This document shows positions 10,501 to 22,594 of a stretch of DNA of 64,000 nucleotides, piece after piece. The position numbers were made by a program, and so were the translations under genes. Every line of letters starts with the position of its first letter. The first letter of the stretch is position 1. A model generated the notes under the pieces. That model did not search any database and was not told the origin of the DNA. It was given only the letters and a program-made list of their open reading frames with translations. Source of the stretch: Daucus carota subsp. sativus (taxonomy: Eukaryota > Streptophyta > Magnoliopsida > Apiales > Apiaceae); NCBI RefSeq assembly GCF_001625215.2, contig NC_030382.2:31668610-31732609 (forward strand). Reading direction: 5' to 3'.

Positions 10501-13500
10501 AATAGGCTTTAAATCAGAGAATTAATTAAATTTACAAAGAATCAAAAAAATATATATTGTAAGTACATGATTGGATTGTGGGGATGCTGTGAAAGAAAAA
10601 TCAGTGAGACAATACAGTTATATGGATATATGTATACCTATATAAAGTTAGTAACTTGGTATTGTAATTGTTACAAGTGGTCCAGAATAACAAGTTCACA
10701 ACTGACATTGATGGGGGACGGTCAGAATTGGGGGGTGATGTAGGTTGAATCAGCGGTGTAGACTGAGGAACAAGGGCTCTTAATACCACTTCAATAGGGG
10801 ATGGGGTCAAAATTAGGTATTTAGGAAAAATAAAAGGGGTAAGTCTCACGACAGAGAACATAGATGATAGAACACAACCACTTAGTTTCAATAATCAAAA
10901 TCTGCCCACTATAAGATAGGTTACTCACTATATAAAGTAAACCTTTATAACAATTTCCTATGTAAATATGATTTTAAAAATATCCTTCCCTATTTTGCTT
11001 AAAGATGATGGAATACATATATTCTAGTATTTTCTACTTATAGGGCCTCCAAAGCCTATAGTAGTACTGTACTGTTCCCAAATATTTTCTTTGAACTTTT
11101 CTGTGGGCTGTCTCAACCCAAGTAAGAAGCTATCTAGCTCAAAACATTATGATTTATGACTATCTTCAAGTTTAAGAATCTATTTCACCCAAATTAAACA
11201 TGAAACATCATTCGAATTGCCAACTGACCTGTTGGAGCATTGGGTACCTGTCCTCCCTTCCAAGACAGAAGCAACAGACTGCCAGTTCCTCTCACCGTAA
11301 GTTGCTACAGCAGCACGGAGTTTATCATCTTCATCCTCCGTCCATTCCCTTTTCAGTATTGAAGGATTAAGGCTCCTCTGGTAATGTGCCAAACACTGAA
11401 AAGGTGTCCTATTTGTTCCCAATGATAATGCAATATTGATCCAGTTGTTAATTCCCTTTTGTTGAATTATGTACAGCAGTTTTTTTTCTTCTGTTTTGGT
11501 CCATGGATTTTTGTTTATCAAGGGATCTGTAAAGTTCAACCACCTGCAGATTTCCATTCGTTACTTCACTTGAAAGATATTTACTACACCGTTAGAAAGG
11601 GGTGAAGAAGCATATCCCCATCATGCTAGCATGTAAATAAAACACATACAAATAAAAATTTTAAGATTTAATATCACTATTATATCAGCATAATAGATGG
11701 AGTTACCTCGCTTCACATTCTGCACCAGATCGGCGCTTGGTGTACATGGAAGCCAATTGTTCCCAGTTAACCTTAGGCAGGAACTCTCTCATGTTCTCGT
11801 CAGTGATGTCATGATCAGAAATAGAAGCGATTATGCTATCAAAGTTATTTGATTCTCCAGGAAATCCCTCAACATCACTGTCACAAAAAATATGTGCATC
11901 AAAAAAATGCAAGGAAAAGCATGAAGATGGAGGGCAACTTGAATAAAACTAGAGCTAAATGACTCCACTCCGGTCCGAAATATAAGAAGTCGAAAAGAAC
12001 ATAATGACCAAATTAAGTTGGTCATCATGACCAAGATGTGGCTATACTGCATGTCTTGTGTCTGTCCCATAAAAATGGTGCAACTCATACCATCAAAACA
12101 TGGGCAGTCTAGTTGGTTAATTGGGCAATGACAGATATTTAGCAGACAAAATGATGTTCATAATGTAATCCACGGCCTTATGATGCCATTGTAGACATCA
12201 ATTCCTGCTAATGATATGCAGAAGACTTGAATATTTTAAGGTATCAACTCCCCATAAGGGAACAAATCACAAATTTAAGATGTTAAGCAACACCAGGTAT
12301 TATATCATTGGTACTTCACAAAATTTTACAGAATTTAAATATTATTAAGACTTCCTCAAATTCATAGTCATTGCACATTGTTTTAGGCCTAGAAGAGGTA
12401 CTTGGAACATTTTATTTATTTGTTACCGTCTGTTTTGAAATTTAAAACAAAGTCCATACATACATATATAATAAATATGTGTGTGTGTGTGTGTGTGTGT
12501 GTGTTTATGAGTCAGACTCCATGGAGAACCACCTTATACAGAGTCTAATAGAGAACACCTATACACAAAATATATGTCTCAACCTCATTATTCATCAAAT
12601 ATTTAATTAGTAAATCAAAAAATAAAGTTTCATAACTTCCCTCTAAAAAACATTGAAAATTAATCATAATATCCAAACTGGTTCTACAGTAGAACAATTT
12701 TGGTCCAAAATGGTGCTGCAGTAGAACCAAATTTAAAAATCAAAATTTTTGCTTAAGTTGTAGGTGTTAAATTGTTTGTGCATGTCATATAATGATTAGT
12801 ATTATATGTTAGAATCAAATTCTATGCATAAGTATCATCAATTTTAAAATTATTAATGAGATTTAAGAGTAGAACCAAATATTTTCTACGGGACTCTGTG
12901 CGTGTGTGTGCGCGTATTCAAACAGAACAGAACCAAATATATTATTTACACATAACATTTATATGCACCTTAATTACATGCAAGGGCGTCTGATAAGGGA
13001 AAAGATAGTAGTATACATTCTTATCCAAATGAGTTTAAAAAAAATTACAACATTTTTCAGGCCTGAATTTATGGAGAATACAAACTTAAACACCATCTGT
13101 ATGACTCTGAAATAGGGACTATACCATGAAAGCAGATAGGATCAATAAGATATAGGACTAGCCTCGAATAGAGTGGTGACAAAAATTTGTAAAAATAATT
13201 GGTTAGGGAAGAGATGAAGAGAGAGTTCCTTCAGAGTAAAAATTATATCAGGCTTCATGTTATTCATTAACAGCTTCAAAAGGGATCAAACATACACTTT
13301 TTCACAGATTATCATATCATTAATATAAGTAAGGATGAGTATCATAGTACTCGAAACTAAGACGCCCAGGACCATGTTCATTATGACATGCCTCTCCATC
13401 AAAATTCTCCACCAGGGATCAAAATTGCAAGCAAGAACAATCCATTCATCAATAAGTTCTCCTTGCCTTTACACGTAATTGTAGTCATACTGCAGTAATT

Positions 13501-16500
13501 TTTTATGACACCTTTGTTTTCAGAAAGTTTACTAATTTCACTCATATATCTATCTGAGAATCAAATGCTTGCAATTTGTAACATAAGAACTTCTTGGTCA
13601 GACCCCCGCTTCTACATATAGTTAACTGTTGCATTCAATTAGAGCAAAATATTTACTGGTGAAATCCAAAATGATTCAAAAGGAGTTAGAACAAATAATT
13701 CATATAACTTGCGATCATATCTAAGTTCTAACAATTTTTGACATATTTTATTATGTCCACCCATGTAACTTAAAGAACTGATCAGTACAAACATTCTTTG
13801 CATGAGAAACACAAAACAGAAATACATGCATGACCTAGAGACAAAAGCAATGCGCAGAACATAGAAGAGCAAAAAATGTATGGGCTAGGTAACTTCTGAC
13901 CGCTATATAGTACCTAATGAATATCAAGAACATATATAATCAGATACCTGACTAGGCCAGTAGACCTTTGTCGCAATATCTCTTCATTCTGATAGGTCTT
14001 CTGAAGCAACATGTCTTGAAATTGTTGCTTTATACCCTTCACAAGATTTATATCTTCGTCTTCAGTCCACTTATCTCGATTAAATGAGTCTGAAAATTTA
14101 TGAAGCACAGCCTTATAGTTGGGGACATGAGAATTATCAGGAGGGCCATAGTACATAACTTGGGTGTTTTTCTCCTTTGCCTGTGCAAAAAAAAGTGCTC
14201 TCAAGGTTATAGATTATATATTCAGATCTACAGTTTGATATACCATAAAACTATCATGAGAAGTCAACTATCATAGTAACAGCTTTCTTCAAGCAAGAGT
14301 ACATAACTTGGGTGTCCTTTGCCTGTGAATAAAAAAGTGCTCTCAAGGTTATAGATTATATATTCAGACCTACAGTTTGATATACCATAAAACTATCATG
14401 ATAAGTCAACTATTACCGAAAGAGCTTTGTTCAAGCAACAGTGATTTTGTTTGGAAACTATAACTGAGTATACATGAATTATATTACTCAAATAGCATAA
14501 GCAACTTACAATAAATGTATTTATCTAGAAAACTATACATGAGTTATATGACCCTAATAGCATAAGCAACTTGCAATAATTTATTTATCGATGAAGAAGT
14601 AGGTATTTTTCTTTGTTTATATTTGTATTCACGTAGGGAAAGAAGCCTAATTATAGACTATTTGAAGACTACTGACATTAGACATGGCAAAGATATAATA
14701 GACCTAGTCATTTCTGTGGGAATGATGTTTCCACAGGTTTCCCTCTTGTTAAGTGAGATAATATCGCGCTGCCTCCTAATAATGAACCTAATAAATGAAG
14801 GTATGTTGAGCGCACCTGTATGTCATCGCATAACTAATAAATTATCAGGGCACATTCTGTAAGAATGCTTAACAGTTAAAGGTGCATAAGCCTCCTATCA
14901 GTTAAGTCAAAAAAAAGTCACCTATATTCATGTTTCAAAGAGTTCTTGACTTGTTCGTGAATCACTTCCAACCCTACATCTTCTAATAAATTTTTGCTTA
15001 AATCCATATATGTTAGTGTTATTACCTGAAATTATAAAGAATATGTCGTTATCCATCAATAGCAACTGCATAAATCTTCTTTGTGTTCACATACCTCGTA
15101 CATTTCACCAACTGTGTATTTCCTGAGAAATGTTGAACTTCCTTTAACCTAAGTTGCAATTCCTAGAGATAAAAAGAAGTGTGTTTGGAGCAACTTCATA
15201 GTTAATTTTGTTAAATCAGATCTTCTTACAAAAATATAGACTCCGTAACTGGTGCTCACAGTAGAAAGTCAAGCTATTTAAGTTCCTATATCTTGATATA
15301 TATACATAAAAAGAAACATGAACACACTGGCGTGGATTACGGAATATGCATTTCCTTTTTTTGGCATAAATATATATACATATCGGAATAAGATGATATT
15401 GCCTTTATTAATTATGGTAGCGATTGAAAAATATTTAGTTACAGTTATAGTTTCCTATTGATTATCATCTTACTCCTTTTAAAAGTATTAGGATATTTAT
15501 ACATGCAGTTGCAATAATCATTATTAATCAGACCTAAAATATATGATTTGATGAATATTTTCCAAAAATCTGCGAATTTATTGTCTTCTTGTCAGTGCGG
15601 GATAGGGCATGTTTGTAGATACAGCCATTATGCCCTTGTTAAACCTCTTTCTCACCCTTGCCCTGCATCAGACCCATCACCGCTCCTTGTTTCTAGTTAC
15701 CAACAACTACAAATCGCACAATAACTCAGTTGGGTTCCCATGAAAGAGGACACCAAGTTTATCATCATTGACAATTTCATAAACATTCTCTTTTCACAAT
15801 GTACATCAGCCATACCTATGCATGTGTGACAATATTAAACGGGAAAAGTGGTGAAGTAAAGTGGAGCATCCTCATTCAGGACTTAAAGGTGGACGTAAAG
15901 CACATTGAATGTTTAAACTACAATGTATTAACCAGCCTAACTATACTTAGATATATGTCATCCTGCTGTTTTTCAGAAACTTAATGCAGGCAACTATGCA
16001 AGTTAGTGATTAACAAAGCTCATTAAGTGTGCATGCAGATAGGAAGAGAGCATGAAATAATATTGTAAGACAGCGATATGAACATCAAAAATATGCATAA
16101 CCTTAGAATCAACCCTCAGCTTTGGCACTTGAATCAGCTGAAGCCGAGCATCCTTCTTCTGAGACAATTCCAGCCCAGTTCTTCTTCTACAGCAGAACTG
16201 AAAGCCTTTCAGAGCTTTAATACTGTTCCTCAATTTTGTATTTTCTTCAATTCTTGATTCAATCTGGATCAACTTACTCCGCAAATATTTCTGACATGAC
16301 CTATTCTTCTTGATGGCATCAAGAAATGCCTGAGCAGATTTAGGAAAGGCAGAATCTTCGACAGGTGTTAAAGCAATATTATCATCACATGACAAGTGGT
16401 TGTCAAATTTATCAGAAACTTGGTTTTCATGAGCAATCTCAGTCGGTGGTTCAGAAAAATTCCCGGTGATGCATGAATCTACAGAATCTGGAAATTCTTT

Positions 16501-19078
16501 GGCAATATTAGTTCTGCTAAACAAATTATTGGAAGTTTCCTTTTCCGAATCTATAATAGAAGCACCAACCTGCGATTTCTGTAAACCATCCTTTGTGCTT
16601 TCATTCAGGTCATCTGAACCAATAACAAAAAAAAAAGTTGGCCAAATTAGACAGGATAATTTTAGAATACAATTAACTGAAAGATTTAATAATTTACAAG
16701 GATTATCAATGCATCAATTTTCAAGATGGATTGTTGTACCATTTCTTTCTCTTTCTTTGATAAGTATCACTCTGTAGCAGACTAACAGAAATAACACATC
16801 ATCTTTTCAGACAACAGATATCTCAAAGTTGGGACTTGGGATTGCAAATATGAACTGAAATTGGTCTGGCCTACAATATTTAGATAAGACATGACCAGTG
16901 AGACTATAGACATTCAAAGAGCCGAAAGACGCTTTCTTACGGTTTCTAAAAGGACATGCTTTTTACACTGCATAAGTACCAGATAGTCAAGTTGATTCCC
17001 ATTTTCAATTTAAACAAAACAAGTTATAACATACTCTGCGAAATTAACTAACTAGGAAGCCATTCAATAACTCTGGTGAACTCGTTTACAGATCTTATTG
17101 CTAACTTTACAGTTAGCACTCTGAGAATAGGATGGAAAGCAAAATCATGAACTCCCAAATGAACTTTATTGTAGAAATTTAATCCCACTAGCACCAAAAG
17201 TAGGATGTAACATATGTAAAAAACCAAGCACCTCTAGACAGCAAAAAATGGTAAAGAAACCTATTTAGAGCTAGAGAACATATGTGAATAAATATATCTA
17301 GAGGCCTCCAAGTCAATGTAAAAGGAAACAAAAGAAGTTCAAGACCAGTGTTGCACGGATCGTGGATCGATCCGGTACGCGGTACGAGTTCGGATACGTG
17401 GAACGTTAGTTTGAGTGAATTGGGTACGCTGAGTAGTGAATCGGGTACGCGGGTCGATATAAGGATCCCGTTAATGTATATATATAATGAAGGAAAAAAA
17501 TTATAAATATGTGAATTTGCTTTACTTTTTTATATTAATTAGTATAACAGTTTAGTTTTTCGATTTTCAATATTATATTATATTAAAATTGAAATAATTA
17601 CAATATTTGTTTTTGAAACTAGAAAAAAATGATAAAATTAAATGTGAACAGATGTTGAGCTTTGCACATCTGTTGAATTTTGAGCGTCACGTGACTAGTA
17701 TCAAAATAAAAGAAAATGAAAAAAGAATATAGTAAAGAAAAAGATACAGCTGTCTATCACTTATTCACTAATACAGCTGCACACATACACCTTTGCACAG
17801 TTTCACATGCACGTCTCTCATCTTCTTCACACTTCATCTTCTTCATGAGTTTAAGCAAACAAATATACACAAACATATATATGTATATCACAGATCATCA
17901 AAACAATACAGCCCAAATCGATTTTCTATCTTTCTTCCTCATTTTACGGTCGTCGGAGTAAGCATCCGCGGTTCGCCGGAAATGACGAACTGGAACGCGA
18001 TCCCGGCCGATCCGGGTCGACTTCGACCCGTGTTCCGGTACGAGCGAACCAGTTCGCAGATCCATAGACCGTACCGCGAACCGGGTAACTATGTTCAAGA
18101 CATAGGCCAAAGATAACAATATCTCCCAACAAGTTTCTTTTCTTTTAATATGTTGATCCTCACTTAGTATTTCTTTGGGAAGCTACCGCAACCCTCTACC
18201 ACTAACCACCTGCAGACTCTGTCCTAGTGCCTATTCATTTAAAGGTTTCTCTGACATAAGCGGCGGAATTGAAATGAAAGGATTTACCCCTAATACCAAT
18301 TCAAAGTGGAAAAAATGAGTACTCTTTTTACCTACTATCCCATGCTAAAAAGTTCAGTCCTAAAAACCAATATCCACTTGAAAGAAACCTTTTTCTAGTA
18401 AATTCAACCCTGTATATATTTCCATCACTATCTACACCAAAGTAGCAACTCGTATGGAATTACAAGCAGATATTAGACTAGGCCAAACAGGTTTCTTATA
18501 AGAAAGTATCAAACAAACATCTGTGTAGTGCACGCTTTACAGAATATTCATCTACCCAATCTCTCCCAAATAGAAGTTAAAAGCCTAGAGAGTTGTCCTC
18601 AATAGAGATCAAAAAAGCCCTACGTTGCACACTCAATACCATATTTCAAAACTCATAAAATCAACAAAACACATTTCAATCCAAATCATAAAATTACACA
18701 TAAAAAATAGAAATCTAAAACAAAATTCAACAAAAAAGCTACATCAAATCCATAATTACCCTTATTATAATCCGAGAAGCGACTCTGAATGGCACGAAGA
18801 ATTTCAAAATCCCCATCACAATCATCAACATCACTATCCGATAACGTAAGCGGAGGGGGCAACACACAAATCGGTTTCAAATTCAAGGGTTCTTCAGCAT
18901 CATTAGTCACCGAGAATCTCTCTTGTATTTTCCTATACAATTCTCTGTCTTCGTCGCCGGAATCCGAACTGGAATCATCGGAAATTAGAGCGGCGCCGGT
19001 GACACTACAAGCCCTCCGAAGAGCTTCCATGTCTTGTTGGAGACCGAAATCATCGGAATCGCTGTCGGAGCCGGACAT
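7560..19078 (-). CDS. MYB4R1: snRNA-activating protein complex subunit 4 (4.5-repeat Myb protein)
   Basis: Ten exons on the minus strand give 981 aa: 19078-18760, 16613-16102, 14180-13948, 11877-11707, 11543-11229, 10360-10202, 10124-9975, 9859-9653, 9052-8810 and 8196-7560. All are GT-AG and in phase. The order is: an acidic Ser/Asp-rich N-terminus (residues 1-105); a region likely to hold the SNAPc assembly segment (about 200-275); a half Myb repeat split by a long insertion (KWTEDED at W315, then VNWEQLASMY); four full Myb repeats with PWTKTEE, EWTEDED, KWSPNED and EWSEEED starts (about 412-630); and a basic tail with GRKRKKLR and RKHIRKKNK, probable nuclear signals. The 4.5-repeat layout is that of human SNAP190 and plant MYB4R1, which bind the proximal sequence element of snRNA promoters. 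Intron 1 (2.1 kb) carries a Mutator-type element and intron 2 a 148-bp tandem duplication. Confidence 0.93.
9255..9283. repeat. (TG)n(CG)n alternating purine-pyrimidine tract
   Basis: A run of TG dinucleotides passes into CGCGCGCA inside SNAPc4 intron 8 (between exons 8 and 9). Such alternating tracts can adopt left-handed DNA; no function is implied. Confidence 0.9.
12477..12916. mobile_element. Microsatellite-bounded MITE, copy C (SNAPc4 intron 3)
   Basis: A core of about 394 bp (12505-12898) is enclosed by (TG)n on the left (12477-12504) and a GTGTGTGTGCGCG tract on the right (12899-12916). The left end ACTCCATGGAGAACC and the internal words GGTTCTACAGTAGAAC, AAATTTAAAAATCAA and TTAGAATCAAATTCTATG match the elements at 22117-22542 and about 40286-40685. 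The end segment ACAGAGTC recurs inverted at the other side. It has no coding sequence and lies in intron 3 of SNAPc4. Confidence 0.55.
14149..14445. repeat. 148-bp tandem duplication across SNAPc4 exon 3 start
   Basis: Two adjacent copies (14149-14296 and 14297-14445, period 148) share blocks such as GTACATAACTTGGGTG, AGTGCTCTCAAGGTTATAG and TTTGATATACCATAAAAC. The copy nearer the gene's 3' side contains the real acceptor and first codons of exon 3. The other copy contains a second usable-looking CAG acceptor followed by the codons for AKDTQVMY, but that frame stops at a TGA about 22 codons in. Confidence 0.9.
17346..18092. mobile_element. Mutator-type element with exact 9-bp target duplication (SNAPc4 intron 1)
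   Basis: The element is flanked by GTTCAAGAC at 17337-17345 and again at 18093-18101, an exact 9-bp duplication typical of Mutator-like insertion. Both ends are GC-rich and imperfectly inverted: left AGTGTTGCACGGATCGTGG, right (reverse complement) ATAGTTACCCGGTTCGCGG. They hold repeated GGTACG and GATCC words in otherwise AT-rich DNA. The 747-bp body contains short open frames (about 17793-18116) with no recognised domain and no transposase. It interrupts SNAPc4 intron 1 without touching its splice sites. Confidence 0.75.
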
Positions 19079-19594
19079 TGTGTTGGGTTATGAAACCCTA
19101 GGAAAGGAAGATGCAGTAATCCTAATTGTAATTGGGGAAATAATGAAGGTCGAGTAATCTGAAATACGTTCCCTCGAGCCTGGACCAGAAATACTAAACA
19201 AAGTCGTCAGTACCCGCTCAAACCTTTTCTAAATGTTATCGATTGATGTATAATGTATATCTATTATCTGTTTTCCTGCAACAAATAATGGACCGAGGCC
19301 CAGCTAAACTCTAGGCCCGACTACGAGAAAGTGAACTTTCAATTTGTATAAGTTATAACTATAAACTAATATCATACTCTGCATGTAATTTTTTATTTTT
19401 ATAATTAAAATTTTTATATAAATTATAAATAATATATTATATATTATATTTATTTTGAAAACCGGCTCGGAATCTAGTTATAGCCGAAACAAACAATCGG
19501 TTTCGGTTCAGTTCCGGTTCGATTTTTAACGGTTTCGGTTTCGGATTTATTCGGTTTTCTGCTCACAAACTGACGAGTACTTATTAACTAAAAA
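19079..19594. other. SNAPc4 upstream region
   Basis: Contains the presumed promoter and leader of the minus-strand SNAPc4 gene, then AT-rich DNA and a cluster of TTTCGGTTC/CCGGTTCG words (about 19487-19560) of the kind found in plant dispersed repeats. No TATA box stands out. Confidence 0.35.
19093..19100. promoter_or_regulatory. Telo-box in SNAPc4 leader
   Basis: AAACCCTA lies 15 bases upstream of the SNAPc4 start codon (gene on the minus strand). This interstitial telomere motif is common in promoters and leaders of plant growth-related housekeeping genes. Confidence 0.4.
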
Positions 19595-19624
19595 CTAGCA
19601 TAAAAGCCCGTGCGAGGCACGGGC
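19595..19624 (-). mobile_element. Helitron-like 3' terminus
   Basis: Read on the minus strand, a perfect 8-bp stem hairpin (GCCCGTGC, 3-base loop, GCACGGGC; plus 19606-19624) is followed by TTTTATG and then CTAG (plus 19595-19598) with T as the next base. A hairpin shortly before CTRR with insertion next to T is the standard 3' end of Helitrons. The body would extend to the right; no 5' TC end or Rep/helicase sequence could be identified. Confidence 0.5.
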
Positions 19625-19825
19625 CTCTAGTTTTTGTTGTGTTTTAAATAGTATTCATGTCTTATCATATTGTTCTCGTACGGGTCTTGAGTTTGTATTG
19701 TGTTCTAAATAATATATGTGTGTCATCATATTATTTCGAGCGTAACTATTACGTTTTATATTTTGACAAAATATGTAAATATAAAAAATGTAATACTTGC
19801 AACCTAATAGCATTAATAAGTACTA

Positions 19826-20134
19826 TTCCCTCCGTCCCATTTTGTATGACCCTTATTCATTTTTGGGACATCTTTAAAATAATGAACTTATTATACTTAT
19901 TATTTTTAAACACTACTTTTCACTATTACACCCACTACTTCTCTATTTTATACATTTTTATTAAATAAACACTATTACACTCACTACTTACCTCCACTAT
20001 CTCAAATCTATTATTAAATTTTGATATGTTTCACCACTTTACTCACTTTCCAACTAAATTTACTCTTTTTTTACTACTTTTTTCTTAATTTCCGTCAAAG
20101 TCAAATAAGGTCACCTAAAATAGGACGAAGGGAG
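19826..20134. mobile_element. Stowaway-type MITE 1
   Basis: The terminal inverted repeats are TTCCCTCCGTCCCATTTT on the left and, reverse-complemented on the right, CTCCCTTCGTCCTATTTT. TA dinucleotides flank both ends (19824-19825 and 20135-20136). About 309 bp, AT-rich, non-coding: a Tc1/mariner-derived Stowaway element. Confidence 0.85.
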
Positions 20135-20727
20135 TATATTTTTAAAAACATTATGGATTAAAAACTACATTTGAACTGATATTTCTATATTCAAATTCGT
20201 TAGGATATAGAGACCATTATCATATTATCTATGTTCAAAATTATATTCGAAATTAATACTGAAATTTTTAGATTTTAAATATATTATACCTCTTTAAAAG
20301 TATCTGTAATTTATTGTTGAAAATATTAAATTATTTCAACTAATATACCATGATTTTGATGAAAACTTGTTCTTGATATGTGAATTACGATATCCTAAAT
20401 CATGATTAAATAAAGATGTGTGGTCCGCGTTGCCTCACATTTATTTCTTCTTTTTGAGTGTACGTTTGCATAATTTTTAAATTCATACATGATGGAGCAG
20501 ATCATCAACACATTCTTTTTAGCATATGTTGCACACATTTTGTATAAATAGAAATTGAAACATATGTTGTATGTAAAAAAGACACATACTTTATTTTATT
20601 ATAAAAGCATCAATTGAACTACAAACTGTATAATTGCATCCCAAAAATTTCTGATACCTTTGATGCGTCTTATCTTGTTATTTTTCATATCAATTATATA
20701 GTATTTCAACGTATTATATTTTTATTA

Positions 20728-21031
20728 CTCCCTCCGTCCCTATTTATCTGTCCACTTTGGAAGTAAAAATTTGTCCCTATTTATCTGTCCATTTATACTT
20801 TCAAGACTAATTTAATGATAATTTTTCAAATATATCTCCATAATTTCAATTTTCAAAGCTTGACTTATTTAAAACTTGGTTGAATTCATGTTTTCAAGAC
20901 ATAAAGTAGGGGTATTCCACCATTTTCAAGATATTAATTAGAGGTATTTAACGAAAAAGTTCATACAATCAATTTTTTCTTGGTATGTGTTTTTTTCCCC
21001 AAAATGGACAGATAAAAAGGGACGGAGGGAG
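20728..21031. mobile_element. Stowaway-type MITE 2
   Basis: The inverted repeats are CTCCCTCCGTCCCTATTTAT on the left and CTCCCTCCGTCCCTTTTTAT (reverse complement) on the right, followed inward by CTGTCCA on both sides. TA duplications lie at 20726-20727 and 21032-21033. It is 304 bp, non-coding, and the best-preserved Stowaway copy in the window. Confidence 0.92.
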
Positions 21032-21904
21032 TATTAATTTAAAAGTATTAGATGATTATTACTTTGATACAGTATGTTATAACATTATCTCGTTATAAAA
21101 ATTTAATTTTTTATAATTAGTTTTTTGAGCATGTCGATTAAGACCTTTAATTATTTTTCATGTAATCGTTAGAAACCTGATCCCAAACAAATGATTTTCT
21201 GCAATTTCAAATAGCAAAAAGAGAGTAGATATGAGTTAGGCATCATGAAGTTCATAAAACCATGAAATATTTAGTTCAATTAGTCGTGTAGTTACTTTTT
21301 CAATTTTATGCAAACTCACATTTTTAAATATTTTGATACTCGTATTTTTAGGAGTGATCAATGTAGCATATCATGTTCAATTGTTAAAGATCAGGTCATA
21401 TATTCGATATTTTGAATTATGAAAAAACTATTCTTATTCTAGTCTAGTTTAATCAGATATTAGTTTTCACTGTAACGCGTCAGATTATCCGGTTCAAAAT
21501 TAATTATATTTTATTAGTTAATTTATAAATGATCAATTAAATTGTAGTTTGAATCGTTTTATTTAACTGGTACGTTATATATTGAATGAATGATAGCATA
21601 TTAAAAATTATAGTTCTAAGACTTTAATATATATATATTAAACATAATTTTAGCTTATAATGATTTTAAATAACGTGTAAAACCATTTGGAGTATATATT
21701 TTTAATGTTAGCAAAAAATTTATATAATCTATTTAGACAAGCATTATAACTAATAAACATAGATATTATCTTTGGTTACGTACCCAACCAAGTTTTGGAA
21801 GATCCTTTCATTTGGTATACGAATATCTCTTATGTTCCGTACACAACGCCTCTCACTTCTTCTTGTACTTTTTTTCATTAATGATAATGCTTTTGAATAA
21901 CAAA

Positions 21905-21995
21905 TTAATTGTTTGTGTAGTTCAAGTGATTTGAGTGATGTATTTTTATCGGAGAGGTCCTCAATTCGAGTCTTATGAATAACATTTTTTTAAAT
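21905..21995 (+). mobile_element. Possible tRNA-derived SINE fragment
   Basis: A box-A-like stretch (GTGTAGTTCAAGTGATTTGAG) is followed about 35 bases later by a box-B-like CAATTCGAGTC and then a T-rich end. The spacing fits a tRNA-related SINE head. No tail or target duplication was resolved. Confidence 0.3.
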
Positions 21996-22082
21996 ATATA
22001 TGAGATGAGGTTAGGTTCGGAGTTAGGTTTCGGAGCTAGGTAATTTATTTGCTTAGAAGGGAGGCTTATAAGTAGATTAGGT

Positions 22083-22085
<3 letters not shown>

Positions 22086-22121
<36 letters not shown>

Positions 22122-22540
22122 ACACTCCATAGCATACCCTCTTATATGGAGTTACGTAGCACACCATTATAAATATATACATAATATATATTCTATTATA
22201 TTTTTTATGAAATATAATTGCAAATTTTGATTATTAAACCGAAAACGAAGTTATACAATTTTTTTATTCCAAAGATCATCTAAAATTATGCAATATCTCA
22301 ACATGATTCTATAACAGAATAATAATCATCCAGAATTATTCTGTTGTAGAATCAGTTTCGAAAATATACTTTTTTAATCAAATTTTAAGTGTTAAATTAC
22401 TTAAAATAGATTTATTTTATAGTATTTTATATTAGAATCACATTTTATATGTATTCTATAACAGAATTTATAATAAAATTGATGATTTATAGTGGCGCGC
22501 TATGTAACTCCATATAAGGATTCCCTCTCTTGAATGTTGG

Positions 22541-22592
<52 letters not shown>
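22086..22592. mobile_element. Microsatellite-bounded MITE, copy A
   Basis: The core 22117-22542 lies between (TA)n tracts at 22086-22116 and 22543-22592. Its roughly 49-bp ends are inverted repeats sharing CTTATATGGAGTTACRTAGC. The interior has paired TGATTCTATAACAGAAT and TTCTATAACAGAATT words and matches copies at 12505-12898 and about 40286-40685. It has no coding sequence. The TA tracts may hide a TA target duplication. Confidence 0.7.

Positions 22593-22594
<2 letters not shown>

Noticed and set aside
17793..18116. Open frame of 107 codons as a gene inside SNAPc4 intron 1
   Set aside because: It runs through the Mutator-type element and across its target duplication, and its composition changes abruptly. 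No domain was recognised.
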